A stretch of 64,000 bases of DNA, taken from NCBI GenBank assembly GCA_014529385.2, contig CM043962.1, forward strand, positions 50,871,405 through 50,935,404. Reading direction: 5' to 3'. The position numbers and the translations under genes were made by a program. Below the pieces are notes generated by a model. That model was not told the DNA's origin. It saw only the letters and a program-made list of their open reading frames with translations, and did no database searches. Origin of the DNA: Adiantum capillus-veneris (taxonomy: Eukaryota; Streptophyta; Polypodiopsida; Polypodiales; Pteridaceae). Position 1 is the stretch's first letter, and each line of letters starts with the position of its first letter. Shown here piece by piece: positions 35,400 to 45,863 of this stretch.

Positions 35400-35830
35400 C
35401 TTTGGTCATGGTGATTTTCGTTGATACCATGATGATATTTCATTGATACCATGGTTATTCTCGGTGATGCCATGGTGATATTTCGTTGATTCCATGGTTA
35501 TTCTCGGTGATACCATGATGTCGTTTCGTTGATACCATGTTTATTCTCGGTGATACCATGATGTTGTTTCGTTAATACCATGGTTATTCTCAGTGATATC
35601 ATGATGTTGTTTCGTTGAGACCATGGTTATTCTCGGTGATACCATGATGTTGTTTCGTTGGTACAATGATTATTCTTAGTGATATCATGATGTTGTTTCG
35701 TTGATACCATGATTATTCTCGGTGATACAATGACATTGTTTCGTTGATACAATGATTATTCTATGATGCTTTTCGTTGATATCATGATGATTTATTCATT
35801 TTTATTGATACAATGATGATATTTTGTTAA
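35400..35830 (+). repeat. 43-bp tandem repeat, about eight units
   Basis: The string TTATTCT recurs at 35455, 35498, 35541, 35584, 35627, 35670, 35713 and 35756, exactly 43 bp apart, within units built of TTCGTTGATACCATG and CGGTGATACCATGATG. Edges fade into diverged copies. It has no spacers, so it is not CRISPR. Confidence 0.93.
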
Positions 35831-36029
35831 TACTTTGATGATACTCATTGATATCACTACGTTGATAAATGTCTTTTTATGTAGTATATACACATGTCAT
35901 TTGCATCATGTAATCATGCATCTTGTACTTTTACGTTCATACTTATATGTTATCGTGCGTATATATGTCGTCAAAAGAGTGGCGTCGTGAACCATTTCTA
36001 TTTCTGTGCTCTCTCCTTCTCTCTCAACA
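35831..36029 (+). other. End of element F remnant
   Basis: No gene. Ends with the 34-bp copy of the LTR-end sequence at 35996-36029. Confidence 0.4.
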
Positions 36030-36324
36030 ACTACAACTAAGTCTCTCCTCATGCATAGATTGTTGGGGTGCTATGTGAGAGATTAGATATTAGAAATCTG
36101 AGATCCAAGCTTGGATATGGTCTACACAAAGGACAGGGGCCTATTTAAAGGTTAGGTACCCCTCATTGTGGTTATTGGTAATCTTGTTTTGCAAAAATAA
36201 AATCCAAATTATAATTTGTTTGAATATCAAAATATTGCGGACCTTCTTGTCTGCTTGAGTCATGAATGTGGGATCAAGAGAAAGCATTATTGGTAGATAA
36301 GGTGAAATTGTAGTGATAAGGAGA

Positions 36325-36326
<2 letters not shown>

Positions 36327-36384
<58 letters not shown>
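36327..36384. repeat. (GA)n microsatellite
   Basis: About 58 bp of GA, the inverted counterpart of the CT run in the E LTR. Confidence 0.95.
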
Positions 36385-36388
<4 letters not shown>

Positions 36389-36935
36389 TTTACTAGGTAC
36401 ATGTCTTGAGGTGAGGTGACATTTAGGTTTACATCAATGGATATTTGTGCTAGTAGGTTAGAAGTTAGTGTTAGTAATTACTAAAATTTAATGATACATT
36501 TATAGTGGATAAAATGCATTGAATGGTTGAGGAAGATGGGTGACTCTAGTGACAGAATTCTTGTGATGGTGAAGCTTTGAAGAATTTTGGACCCACCTTC
36601 GAATAGATTCTCAAAAATGACCAGTGATCGTCTTCTTCTTCTTCTCTTCTTTACGCCGCTGCCGCCAAGGTTGATCACCGTGATAAAAATGAGGATTTGG
36701 TTTATGAGAACCCTCAATTTGCAAAGGAAAATCACGGCTTACATACTGAATTTTAATGTATTTTTAGAAGAGGTAAGATGGAATTGTAATTTGGAAGTAA
36801 TAGAGAAGGACATAGAGAATGTGTATGTAGTTAGAGTTGATATGAGAGCTATGGAGGTGAGAAGGGAGGGTAATGGTGAAGAGGATGAGAAAGGCCATGG
36901 AAGGTGTAGGTTTGAGTGAAAGAGATAGAGACGAA

Positions 36936-36936
36936 T

Positions 36937-36967
<31 letters not shown>

Positions 36968-36978
36968 GGGGGGGGGGG
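36936..36978. repeat. (GT)n followed by a run of about 29 G
   Basis: A short GT repeat passes into an uninterrupted G run ending at 36978. Long G runs can form quadruplexes and are often miscounted in assemblies. Confidence 0.9.
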
Positions 36979-37900
36979 AAGGTGAAATAAGACTAAGTTG
37001 ACCCTTGTGTGAGATTATCAGCAGACTGGGATCCACCAAAAAAACATTCTCTCACTGGTAAAATTTTGAAATAATTTGAGAATATTATTCAGCTTGTGGG
37101 TTACATATTTCATTTTGACTACTTCAAAATTAGAGTGGAAGTAGACGCCAAAAATTCCACCAAAATATATGTTTACAATCCTTGCAAGAGTCTTCTATTG
37201 GTTCCCCCTTTTGTTGGATTTGCATAAGCTCTAAAAGTGAGCCCCTTCTTGCATAAGAGCATGAACTAATAGTTTTTTAAGGTTTTACAAACATGTATGG
37301 ATTATGATTATTTAGAAATGTAATAAATGGATGTATTAGGAAAAACAGGTTAGTCCATAACTAATTCATGGAATCTAGAATAGTGTCACATGTATATAAA
37401 TATAAAATAAACAAATAAAAGATATAAAAATATAGGGGAATCAAATGAGGGGGCCCTCATTTGTATTTAATATTGATATAGTTTTATTTACATGGAGTAA
37501 GAGAAAATGCATGAGAAAATAATAATCTAGTAAAAAGAAATGACTACATAAATTTTTTTGTAGATTTTCCTTGGAGTGGATATACACTAAAATCTAGAGA
37601 GCCTTGGATGAGAATGTTTATTTTATATAATAGAGAGTATGTACAATGTTAAGAGAAATTATGATAACGGTGAGCCAATGTACATAGTATACTTAGGCAA
37701 ATAATGCACACCTAGGTATAAATATTAAATAAATACCAAAATAATAATAAAAACACCAATATTTAGGTTCTTTATACAATGAAATATTTACACAAAAATG
37801 AGCCATTATATTTTATTTTTATTTTTATTTAATCTTCTCCTTTGCTTATGTGGCTTTCCTCCTGTAGCATTTATAAGCCACGTTCCTTTTCCACTCAAGC

Positions 37901-39204
37901 TTAGCTAAGATAAGAAGGCAATCTACCCATGCATCTTGATCTCCTTGTGTCCCTTTTCTATGAAGTCACATTGTTGGAATGTTGATCTCATTAGAGTGCA
38001 AAGTCTATCGACCATAGACCAAGTGAAATTGCGTGAACTTTGTGGCCTCCCTATATGTGGTTTGGTATGCCCAGAATAGGGGATCTTATATTTGCGAGCT
38101 TTCATTTTTGAGCTTTTGGAATTGAAACAATATTTTCAAGCTATTTAACACTCGTATTACACTAATCGTATCTTCAAATATTAGTGTGGCATGAGAAAAC
38201 CCTACATTGGATTGTACAATTCTTCAATCACCAAACAATTAAATGTAACATGCATGCATGGCTTTGCTTCTATGAATGCATGCCATGCATATCTCTAATT
38301 AGCGTAAAATGTATCTTTGAAAAAAACACCAATTCTAATTAGTTTTGATTGAACATCATATTCTGAAGAATAGCAAACAACATACTTTAGAGATCATTTT
38401 GATCTTGAAAATATTTCAAGTGAATATCATTCTTAGTATTTTTCTCAAAAAGAGGGAATATCAGACGATTGAGAGTTTGAAGTCATAGGGGAAGGGAGGT
38501 TAGGAACGAACATGGAGGAGAGAGCTAGCACAAAGTGGAGGTATGAGGGCCAAGAGGGCAGTGTGCAGAGAAGCCCTGACTCATCCTTATTCTTGTGTGT
38601 ATGGTCAAATATCAATACTAATGTTTTTGTGAACTACATGGTGTAAAATGTGCATCAGAGATGTTCCAAAGGGGTATCTGAATGCATGGAAATGTTTTGA
38701 GTTGAAGGTACTAGCTACAAGATGAGGAAGGAGTTTGAGATGAATAATTTCTCTTGTTGTGGTTTATTGAAAGATGAATTTCATGAGCAACATGTTTTGG
38801 GATATCCATATGGTCTGACAAGGGGGTATTACAGATGAAGGGAAAAGGGGTTGTTGACTTCAGAGACTGCTAGTCTTATATGCTCTAGCAGTCAAGCGAG
38901 AGAAAAATCAAAAACAATATTCACATCTCTAGAAGCATCATGTCCATAGTTGGTGTACAAATTAGGGAGGACGATGTGTGATGTAAGGTTTTACTTTAAT
39001 ATTATTATATGTTTTCTACCATAAAAGTATCTTACACCAATCATACTGAGGTGTCTCAAAGGGATATGCAGCTATACATAAGAGCTACTTGGAAGTGAAG
39101 TAGTGCTGGGCACTTTTGTCAGTTGATATGTATGCCAATTTTTTCTCCTTGAATAGATTTTGAGACAAGGATTGCTAGGAAAATGATACTACACTTGGCA
39201 ACAT
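37901..39204. other. Gene-free stretch
   Basis: No domain, RNA gene or repeat unit recognised. AT-rich with many stops in all frames. It may include decayed flanks of the PPR gene that follows. Confidence 0.5.
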
Positions 39205-39553
39205 AATAGTTGATAATTAAACAAGATGTGGTGCTCTAATAACATCTCAACAATTGTTCGAGGAGATTCCCAATTGTGATATCGTTCCTTGGTCTACACT
39301 GATTGTGGGGTATGGCAAAAATAAGGATGCTTTGAATTTCTATGCACACATGCATTGCCATTCAAAGCATCTTGATGCAACCACCTATGTATCGCTTATG
39401 AAAGCTTTCTATAGCATTCAACCACTTGAAAAAGGAAAGAAAATATATGATGATATCATGAAACAAGATCTATTGGGGGAAGGAGCCGTGCTTGGCTATG
39501 ATTTAGTGGATGTGTATGCCAAATGCGGTAGTGAAGACAACATAAGTTCTTGA
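39205..39553 (+). pseudogene. PPR protein fragment
   Basis: About 110 codons with PLS-type pentatricopeptide character: Q-Q-L-F-E-E-I-P, then D-I-V-P-W-S-T-L-I-V-G-Y-G, then T-T-Y-V-S-L-M-K-A-F, then L-V-D-V-Y-A-K-C-G. PPR proteins bind organelle RNA in plants. The fragment lacks an organelle-targeting start and any C-terminal E/DYW domain and ends at a TGA next to a GA microsatellite. It is a broken copy of a large family. Confidence 0.8.
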
Positions 39554-39564
39554 TGATGAGCTGC

Positions 39565-39647
<83 letters not shown>

Positions 39648-39691
39648 AATGAAATGATATATTAACACAAGCCCTTGATGAAATGAGTTGC

Positions 39692-39786
<95 letters not shown>

Positions 39787-39800
39787 GATATATTAACGTC
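39549..39800. repeat. Tandem duplication of a GA microsatellite with its flanks
   Basis: Two units, each with TTGATGA, GAG(C/T)TGCCTGAGAG, a long GA run (39567-39644 and 39694-39782) and AAATGATATATTAAC. Unit length is about 125 bp. Confidence 0.9.
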
Positions 39801-40600
39801 TTCAAAAGGCCAAAATAACCTATGAGACCAATATGCTACATACTATGAATCTGATACCATCTATGAGTACAAAAAAAGAGATACTAAATTGAATCTAGAA
39901 GTGTTACTAGCTGGATTTGTGTGGGGTATGTGTGATCACTGATACAATGGGTGCCCAATACAAGAGAGAGATACAATGGATGATTAATCCATCCACATAT
40001 GTACTATGGATGTCAAGATAGTATGGCTCAAATCCTTTGTTGTAGTCTCCATCGATGCTGTGAAGCTCCTCTCCTCAATCGTGGGCATCTTGATCTCCCT
40101 AGATCCAATGTTCAATCAACGAGAGTACAATGGGTGTAGAGTATAAGCTGAGATTTGCAATGGTGGTTGCTCCTCTATTTGTCTAGTGTCTGGTGTGAAG
40201 AAATCAATAATATGTCTTTGGGATTGTCTCTCTCCAAATCTCCTAAGTAAACTATCTCTTTGTCTGTGTAACTCAAGTAGGTATAGTCCAAGACATCTCT
40301 GATCCTGATAGCTCATGACTCTAGAGAAGGGTCCAAATCCTTCTCTGAATAGACAATGGAAGTGGCCCCGTATGTCGTAATACACTGTGCACTAACATAT
40401 ATAATACATCTCCATCTCTGGCTCTGTATGGCATGGAAGGGGGTCCCACCAAACACAAAGCGAGAACTTTTGAGCAAACCAAAAATCGAGCTAGGTTTAT
40501 TAAATGGAATGAGAGATGCATAAATGATTATTCACCTTACCATATAGAATTATATTGTACACATCGTCATCACCACAAGACAAGTTGTGCATGGATTCCT
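39801..40600. other. Stretch without a recognised gene
   Basis: Short frames on both strands, for example 40116-40385 on the minus strand, match nothing I know. The last part may be the decayed 5' end of the DHDPS copy. Confidence 0.45.
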
Positions 40601-41510
40601 TCGAGATTTGCAATGTTGCGAGCTCCTCTTCTTTCAATGAAAATTAGCTTTGAGCTTAAAAACACTACTCCAGTTCAGGATATAAGGAAGCGGAGGCTGA
40701 TAACTGCAATTAAGACTCCATATTTGCGCTTTGATTTGGAGGCATACGACAAGCTGGTACACTCTCAGATAGAAAAGGGGGTGGAGGGGGTTATAGTAGG
40801 TGGAACAACGTTAGGGGAGGGCCAGTTGATGGTCTGGGATAAGCATATAATGCTTATTGGTCAGCATTGAACATAGTTTTGGAGTAGGGATTCATGTAGC
40901 TCTTCATATTAATCCATACTACGAGAAAACTTCTCATGAGGTCTTATTTTTCCACTTTGATCAGAGTGTTTTCTCCATGGGTCCAACTGTGATTTACAAT
41001 GTTCCTACAAGCACTGGGCAAGACATTCCCCCTAGTGTGATAGAAAAGCTTAAGGATCTACCCAATTTCGATGGTGTGAAGGAGTGCATTGGCAATGATC
41101 AAATAAAGGGCTATAGTTCAGACTCAATGTAGTTGTTTGGAGTGGAAATGATGATCAATGCCATGATGCAAGGTGGGAGTTTGTTTCAAGAGTTTTGTTG
41201 TTAGCAACTTGAATCCTGGGCTAATGCATGATCTCATTATCAAAGGGAAGGACAAGGGACTCAATGAAAAGATGTTGCTACTGGTTGTTTCCTAAACCCA
41301 ATTCCAATGGCCTTAACACAGCTCTTGCACAATTGGGCATTGTGTGACCAGTTTTCCATCTACCATATGTTCCTCTGAATATAAAGAAAACGCAGGAGTT
41401 TGGTCGTGAACATTTCATTGGTGATAGAGATGTGCAGATTTTGAGTGACGAGCATTTTCTCGTGCTGCGTAGAGTTTTGTTGAGCGGTATAGAGATCAAA
41501 AGCACTTAAA
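40601..41510 (+). pseudogene. DHDPS: Dihydrodipicolinate synthase pseudogene, intronless
   Basis: DHDPS condenses pyruvate with aspartate semialdehyde, the first committed step of plastid lysine synthesis. Matches in order are [65 protein letters not shown] (active-site Tyr), G-V-K-E-C-I-G-N (Schiff-base Lys), V-W-S-G-N-D-D, then L-A-Q-L-G-I-V-like and G-R-E-H-F-I-G-D-R-D-V-Q near the C-terminus. Defects include an extra residue in the G-T-T-G-E-G loop, a deletion of roughly 30 codons after M-L-I-G, and several frameshifts and stops after about 41,130. Introns are absent over the whole length, suggesting a retrocopy. Confidence 0.88.
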
Positions 41511-41945
41511 AATCACAATAATTATAAAAACCTTGAAGATCCTTGTCCATGACTAGAGAGATAGGGAGGGTGCATGCAAGGAGTACTGAAACGGAGGCAG
41601 TCTATCCATGTTGAAGCCATGTGATTGAAACCATGTTGTCATATGTTGTCTCTGGAGAGATCCCGAAAACTATGCATCAAGGATACTAAATTAGTAAGGA
41701 CCTCGACCTGCACGAGAGGGGGGGTGCTAGCTTGGCTCGAATAATCTCATTAGCCATTGAGACCTTAGTCCGAATCATCTAGAGACCTCTCCATACATCT
41801 TCTTCCATTAGCGTTACCTACAAATGAGCTTGAAATTGATCCATACTGCACTCAGTCCAGATGTTGCTACAGGTGCGCAAAATCTTCTGCAGAGCTGACG
41901 ACGTTGAAAAATGAGATGCTACAAGCAATGCCTCAAACCAATGCG
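41511..41945. other. Gene-free stretch
   Basis: Nothing recognised on either strand. Confidence 0.5.
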
Positions 41946-41951
41946 AAGTGA

Positions 41952-42033
41952 AAAAAAAAGGGAGAGGGGCTAGAGCCCTCCCATCATCCCACGCGTGGAT
42001 GATAAGAGGGCTCCAGCCCCTCCCCCTTTTTCT
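41952..42033. repeat. Foldback hairpin 1
   Basis: Arms of about 38 bp (AAAAAGGGAGAGGGGCTAGA... and the near-complement ending CAGCCCCTCCCCCTTTTT) meet around CACGCGTG. A partial third copy of the right-arm sequence follows at about 42,064-42,125. Confidence 0.88.
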
Positions 42034-42379
42034 AAAGACTTTTTTCGCAACGATTTCTCCTCGTCGTTCCCTTCCAGCCCCATCATCCGTGCGCGGGGCT
42101 CCAGTCCCTCCCCCTTTTTTAAAGACTTTTTTCACAACTAGTTCTCCTCATCGTTCCCATGCATTTAGGTGGACATGGTGATGCTTACGTGTGGCTCAGG
42201 CCCAATGGGGTGTGCCTCTTTCCCGATGCTATGTGGCCATTGCCTGACCATGTTTCATGGCTAAGATTTGAAAGGGATAAGCACCTCCACTTATGATGCA
42301 ATGCAAGATAGGGTTTAGGGCTGCATTTGAAGAAAAGTTGTTCCATTCACGTGCATTTTTTGAAAATTGTTTAAAAAAC

Positions 42380-42463
42380 AAAAAAAAGGGTGGGGAGGTA
42401 GAGCTCCTTCATCATCCGCATGCGCACAGATGATGAGCGAGCTCTACCTCCCCCTTTTTTTTG
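42380..42463. repeat. Foldback hairpin 2, related to hairpin 1
   Basis: Arms AAAAAAAAGGGTGGGGAGGT... and ...ACCTCCCCCTTTTTTTT, with GAGCTC and ATCATC strings, meet around GCATGCGCAC. The architecture matches hairpin 1: an oligo-A/G arm, a CATCATCC string and a GC-rich loop. Confidence 0.88.
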
Positions 42464-42539
42464 CAAATCCGTCAAACTCTGTCGAACTTCGTCATTTTTT
42501 GCAAATCCCTTGAACTCCGTCAAGCTTATTTTACTTGAT

Positions 42540-42720
42540 TATTTTTACTTTTATTATATTTTTTATTTTTTCCAATTATCTTAATTTAACTTTACATAAT
42601 ATATGATATTGTTTACTATATAGCATATAGTATATATAATACTATAATATATATGATATAACTTTAGTATAGTATATATAATATATAGCGCTATATATAG
42701 TATATAATATATATAAATGA
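42540..42720. repeat. AT-rich low-complexity tract
   Basis: TATATA-type sequence with several short self-complementary strings (TATAGCGCTATA). No gene. Confidence 0.85.
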
Positions 42721-42724
42721 GGTA

Positions 42725-43495
42725 CAAATAGCTTGATTACAATGGAAGGCCAATCCGTTCTAGGAGCTTCTTATCTAGAACGTTGTCTCTTGGAGTGCAT
42801 TGATTGTTGGGTATACCCTAAAGGAGCATGGCCAAGAAGCTCTAGGATGTTTTGAGGGGATGACAAGTGAGGGCACCTCTCCAAATGCAATGACAGAATA
42901 TTGTGGCATCAGGCATAAGAACCCGCAATAACATTGTTTGTTAGGGGCTGTTATAAAGAAACATAATGCTTTGAAATGCCTTGGTCAACTTGTATGCTAT
43001 ATGTTTGTAGTTTAGAAAGGACAAAAAATGATGGCGGAGGATCCTCTTTGGGATGTCATCTCCTGACACACATTTTGTCAGGATATGGCCAGGATGTTAT
43101 CGGGTGCTTTCGATGGATGCGAAGCAAGGGTGTTTCTCTAGATGGAATCATCTATGCTTGGATCTTGAAGGATGTGGCACTACACAAGATACGTATTTGT
43201 GCAAAAGAATTGAGGATGATGTTATTAGTCAGGTGTTGTTGAGAAATAATGTCATCCTTGACAATTCCTTGATTGACATGTATATATTAAGTGTAGTGAA
43301 CTTTAGAAAGCACAAAAAGTGCTTGAGGAGCTTCTTATTTGGAATTTCATCTCTTGGAATGCACTAATTGGGGGATATGCCTTAAAGGGATGAGTCCAAG
43401 AAGCTCTAGGCCTTTTTGAGGGGATAACAAGCGAGGGCTTCTCTCCAAATGCAATCACCTATGCTTGCATCTTGATGGCATATGGTAACTCAAGT
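42725..43495 (+). pseudogene. PPR protein pseudogene with duplicated repeats
   Basis: Three PPR-type units, broken by stops and frameshifts. 42,736-42,920 and 43,310-43,490 are near-copies with A/G-L-I-G-G-Y-A-like, Q-E-A-L-G and S-P-N-A-(M/I)-T strings. Between them, 43,060-43,275 has L-S-G-Y-G-Q-D-V-I-G-C-F-R-W-M-R-S-K-G-V-S-L-D-G, then C-G-T-T-Q-D-T and N-S-L-I-D-M-Y. The style is that of long PLS-class PPR proteins of seed-free plants. No intact frame, start or DYW domain is present. Confidence 0.8.
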
Positions 43496-43526
43496 TAAGG
43501 CGACGTGCTCTCAGACTCCACACACA

Positions 43527-43527
<1 letters not shown>

Positions 43528-43563
<36 letters not shown>

Positions 43564-43580
43564 AAAAAAAGAAAAAAAAA
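43528..43580. repeat. Run of about 34 C followed by A-rich tract
   Basis: An uninterrupted C run to 43561, then AAAAAAAAAGAAAAAAAAA. The length may be unreliable in the assembly. Confidence 0.9.
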
Positions 43581-43610
43581 CCCTCTCACAAGAACAACAC
43601 ATAGGTATGC

Positions 43611-43801
43611 TTGCTCGAATCATTTGGATCATGTTTAATAGATTTATTTTTCCATTCCAAACAATACAATCTTGGTGAGAATATTTTGGGAAGTTCTTCA
43701 TTAAAAGGGAAAGCTTCAAGATCTACAAGTTCAACAGCTGTTAAGGTGGCCATCAAGCCATCACTCAACTACACACCTCTAGGCATTGACTCGGGGGAGG
43801 T
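43611..43801 (+). pseudogene. Unidentified coding-like fragment interrupted by element D, left part
   Basis: An open frame of about 63 codons rich in Ser, Lys and Thr (S-S-S-L-K-G-K-A-S-R, V-K-V-A-I-K-P-S-L-N-Y). It runs into the GAGGT target site of element D and may continue at 63,522. No family recognised. The right half is open in a different frame, so an indel, an intron or chance must be assumed. Confidence 0.35.
43797..43801. repeat. Target-site duplication of element D, left (GAGGT)
   Basis: Perfect five-base match to 63517-63521, flanking TG...CA LTR ends. Confidence 0.93.
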
Positions 43802-44732
43802 TGTTAGAAGCTGGACACACCCCACGGCATCCAACTACTCGGCGGATTATTATTTTTTGTAATTAGTCATTCATTGAGGAAAACCCGAATTTTCACCTTG
43901 TAAATATTGGGACTTACAGAAGTTTCCAGATTGTATCCCAGTTTTGATAGTTAGATGGAGTAGATGGATGATTTTGGTACTTTAGGGTTTGAAAAGTTGT
44001 AAGGTATATATATCACTTTTTGACCTTAATGAAAAAAAACCTTTTGTCATTTTAAACAAGTTGAAGTTTGTGAGTGAGCATACTGTGTACGTGAGAGAGA
44101 GAGTGAGATTTGTCTTGACGCTACGTGTGCTACGGTGGTCGAAATTGAGTGTGGAGAAGTGCAGCGTGTTACCCCCGAATAGAGCTACGAGCTGATACCA
44201 ACATTGCGCGCGGTCCGGCTTTGGGAGCTCCTTCTACGAGCTTCATCGGTTGTTTGGGTGAGCATACGTTATCTGATTTCACATTGCAGCATATCCACGC
44301 GTTCACATTGAGTAGAGCTACACATTAGGCACTTCAGATTTCAAAAACGAAGACCTGCAGATTTCGGCCAGACATCCTACGTGTTTCTACACCGGGTGTG
44401 TTGGGTCGTGATTTTGGTTCATAGACCTTAGGGAGAGTGGCCTATAGGTATTAGCAGGGTCTCCTTCAAGTTCTATGGTGTTTCGAAAGTGTTTGATGTG
44501 TGTTCGACTCTAGCAAGCGTTGTAGGAAGCATCCTCTTTTGCTCTCTTGAAGACTGTGACTTAGACAATTGGTAGGGACCTCTGTAGGAATTAGTTAGGA
44601 GTCGGTCGAGTGTAGGTTGACACCTTATGCTTGCTTCCACGTGCCTATGGGTCGAGCTTCGTCCTTAGCTGACATTACTTGTTAGGTGAGTTATCGCTGT
44701 GCTGACGTCCATCGCGGCGAACCCGTCAAACA
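43802..44732 (+). repeat. 5' LTR of element D
   Basis: 931 bp, TG...CA, repeats 62582-63516. TATA-like TATATATAT at 44005-44013. A half copy of the element's 24-bp palindrome lies at 44370-44383. Confidence 0.94.
44005..44013 (+). promoter_or_regulatory. TATA-like box in 5' LTR of element D
   Basis: TATATATAT about 200 bp into the LTR, also present in the 3' LTR at 62785-62793. The simplest promoter candidate. Confidence 0.45.
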
Positions 44733-44733
44733 T

Positions 44734-44751
44734 TGGCGCCGCTGCCGGGGA
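44734..44751 (+). other. Primer-binding site of element D
   Basis: TGGCGCCGCTGCCGGGGA, one base after the LTR end. TGGCGCCG-TGCCGGGGA-type sites are common in non-chromovirus plant gypsy elements. Confidence 0.88.
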
Positions 44752-45271
44752 CGAAAACCTTAGGTAGGTGACCGAGACTAATCCTTGAGGATTGGGATTT
44801 TTGGCTTGCCAAGAGTCTCGCTTTACATTTAGATAGGATCAGAGGGTGGAGGACTCTCTAGGTCTTAGAGGGAGTCTAGGAAGCGTGTGTCTGGCCTAGA
44901 TCCTTCGACTTAGGTAGAGGAGGTAGACTTAGGTAGTTTTAGGTAGTAGTCGAGTCTAGAGTAGAAGAGGGAGTGGTAGAAGCGATGAGAGGAGAGCTTG
45001 AGAGTCCGGAGAGGCCAAAAAAGCAACCAAAAACACCATTATCACCATTTCTTCATGGTAGGTAGGAGTAGAGTAAGTAGAACATCATGATTCAGATCTA
45101 GAGCATTTCATGCATGTATACTTGCTTGGTAGAATCATTACAAGTTTGTAAAAGACGCAAAAGTGTGGTTGAAAGCCTAATTGAAGTCCAAAAGTTACTG
45201 TGAGTGTTTCTGATAGACCTACAGAGCATCATGAGCATTTCTGTCAGAAAAAACTTTAATTTTAAGCTAGG

Positions 45272-45295
45272 AGACATCCTACGCGTAGGATGTCT
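45272..45295. repeat. 24-bp palindrome, leader copy 1
   Basis: Arms AGACATCCTA and TAGGATGTCT around CGCG, perfect. An ACGCGT (MluI) site lies at the centre. Confidence 0.97.
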
Positions 45296-45714
45296 ACAGG
45301 CCAATCTGGGAGGAATTTTGGGATTTTGAGTTGACCAGTGTGTTCTGAAGGTAGGGTTTATCCTAATTTCAACTGGAAAGTGGAAATTTGTTCATCTCTT
45401 GACAAAATAAAGCCAGATAGACGGAAATTACTAGACATCCTACCCAATTAGTGCCAAAACATCAACTTGAAACCAAAACTATAAGATGGTAGCATGAGTG
45501 TGTCTTGCATGATATATTGAGTGACTGAAAGGGGTTTCACCTCATTCGGGTAAGAAAATTGGGTTCAAAGTGGACTTTAGCACTTTTGACTGAAAAAGCA
45601 AAAAACAGCTGAAGTTTGGGACTTTTGACATCCAAATCAAAATCTAAGCATACCACTGGGATACTGACATCAAGGGGAAGCTATGGAACAAATCTGGGGT
45701 CAAACAGGCCAAAA

Positions 45715-45738
45715 AGACATCCTACGCGTAGGATGTCT
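45715..45738. repeat. 24-bp palindrome, leader copy 2
   Basis: Identical to copy 1. 443 bp downstream of it and 282 bp after the decayed site at 45433. Confidence 0.97.
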
Positions 45739-45839
45739 TCTGAGTGATTTGGGACTCCAAACTGAAATCTGAGTATACCAAGGTGATCAGCAGCTCAAGG
45801 AGAGCTTAAGTCTTGAGTTTAAATCCATTCTGATGAAAA

Positions 45840-45863
45840 AGACATCCTACGCGTAGGATGTCT
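45840..45863. repeat. 24-bp palindrome, leader copy 3
   Basis: Perfect copy, preceded by ATTCTGATGAAAA, the same lead-in seen before copy 7 in the 3' region. Confidence 0.97.

Larger units (their letters stand above)
36030..37900 (-). repeat. Inverted, diverged E-type LTR remnant
   Basis: On the minus strand it tracks the E LTR from about 25,930 to 27,690. The matches include the CT run (here GA, 36327-36384), the sequence around the TATA box (GGGGCCTATTTAAAGG on the + strand), the string CTTACGCCGC... of the region near 27,100 in inverted form, and the AT-rich start. Divergence is clear, so it is an older family member. Ends are approximate. Confidence 0.75.

Noticed and set aside
35400-35830. 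Regular short repeats as a CRISPR array
   Set aside because: The 43-bp units are contiguous with no unique spacers and no cas genes, and the genome is a plant nuclear one.
36481-36919. Overlapping frames in the inverted E-type LTR and their counterparts at 26,870-27,269 and 32,061-32,345
   Set aside because: They occur in LTR copies with no conserved protein motif and are disrupted differently in each copy.
41983-41996. ACGCGT in foldback hairpin 1 as a further copy of the element D palindrome
   Set aside because: Only the central six bases match. The arms are unrelated.
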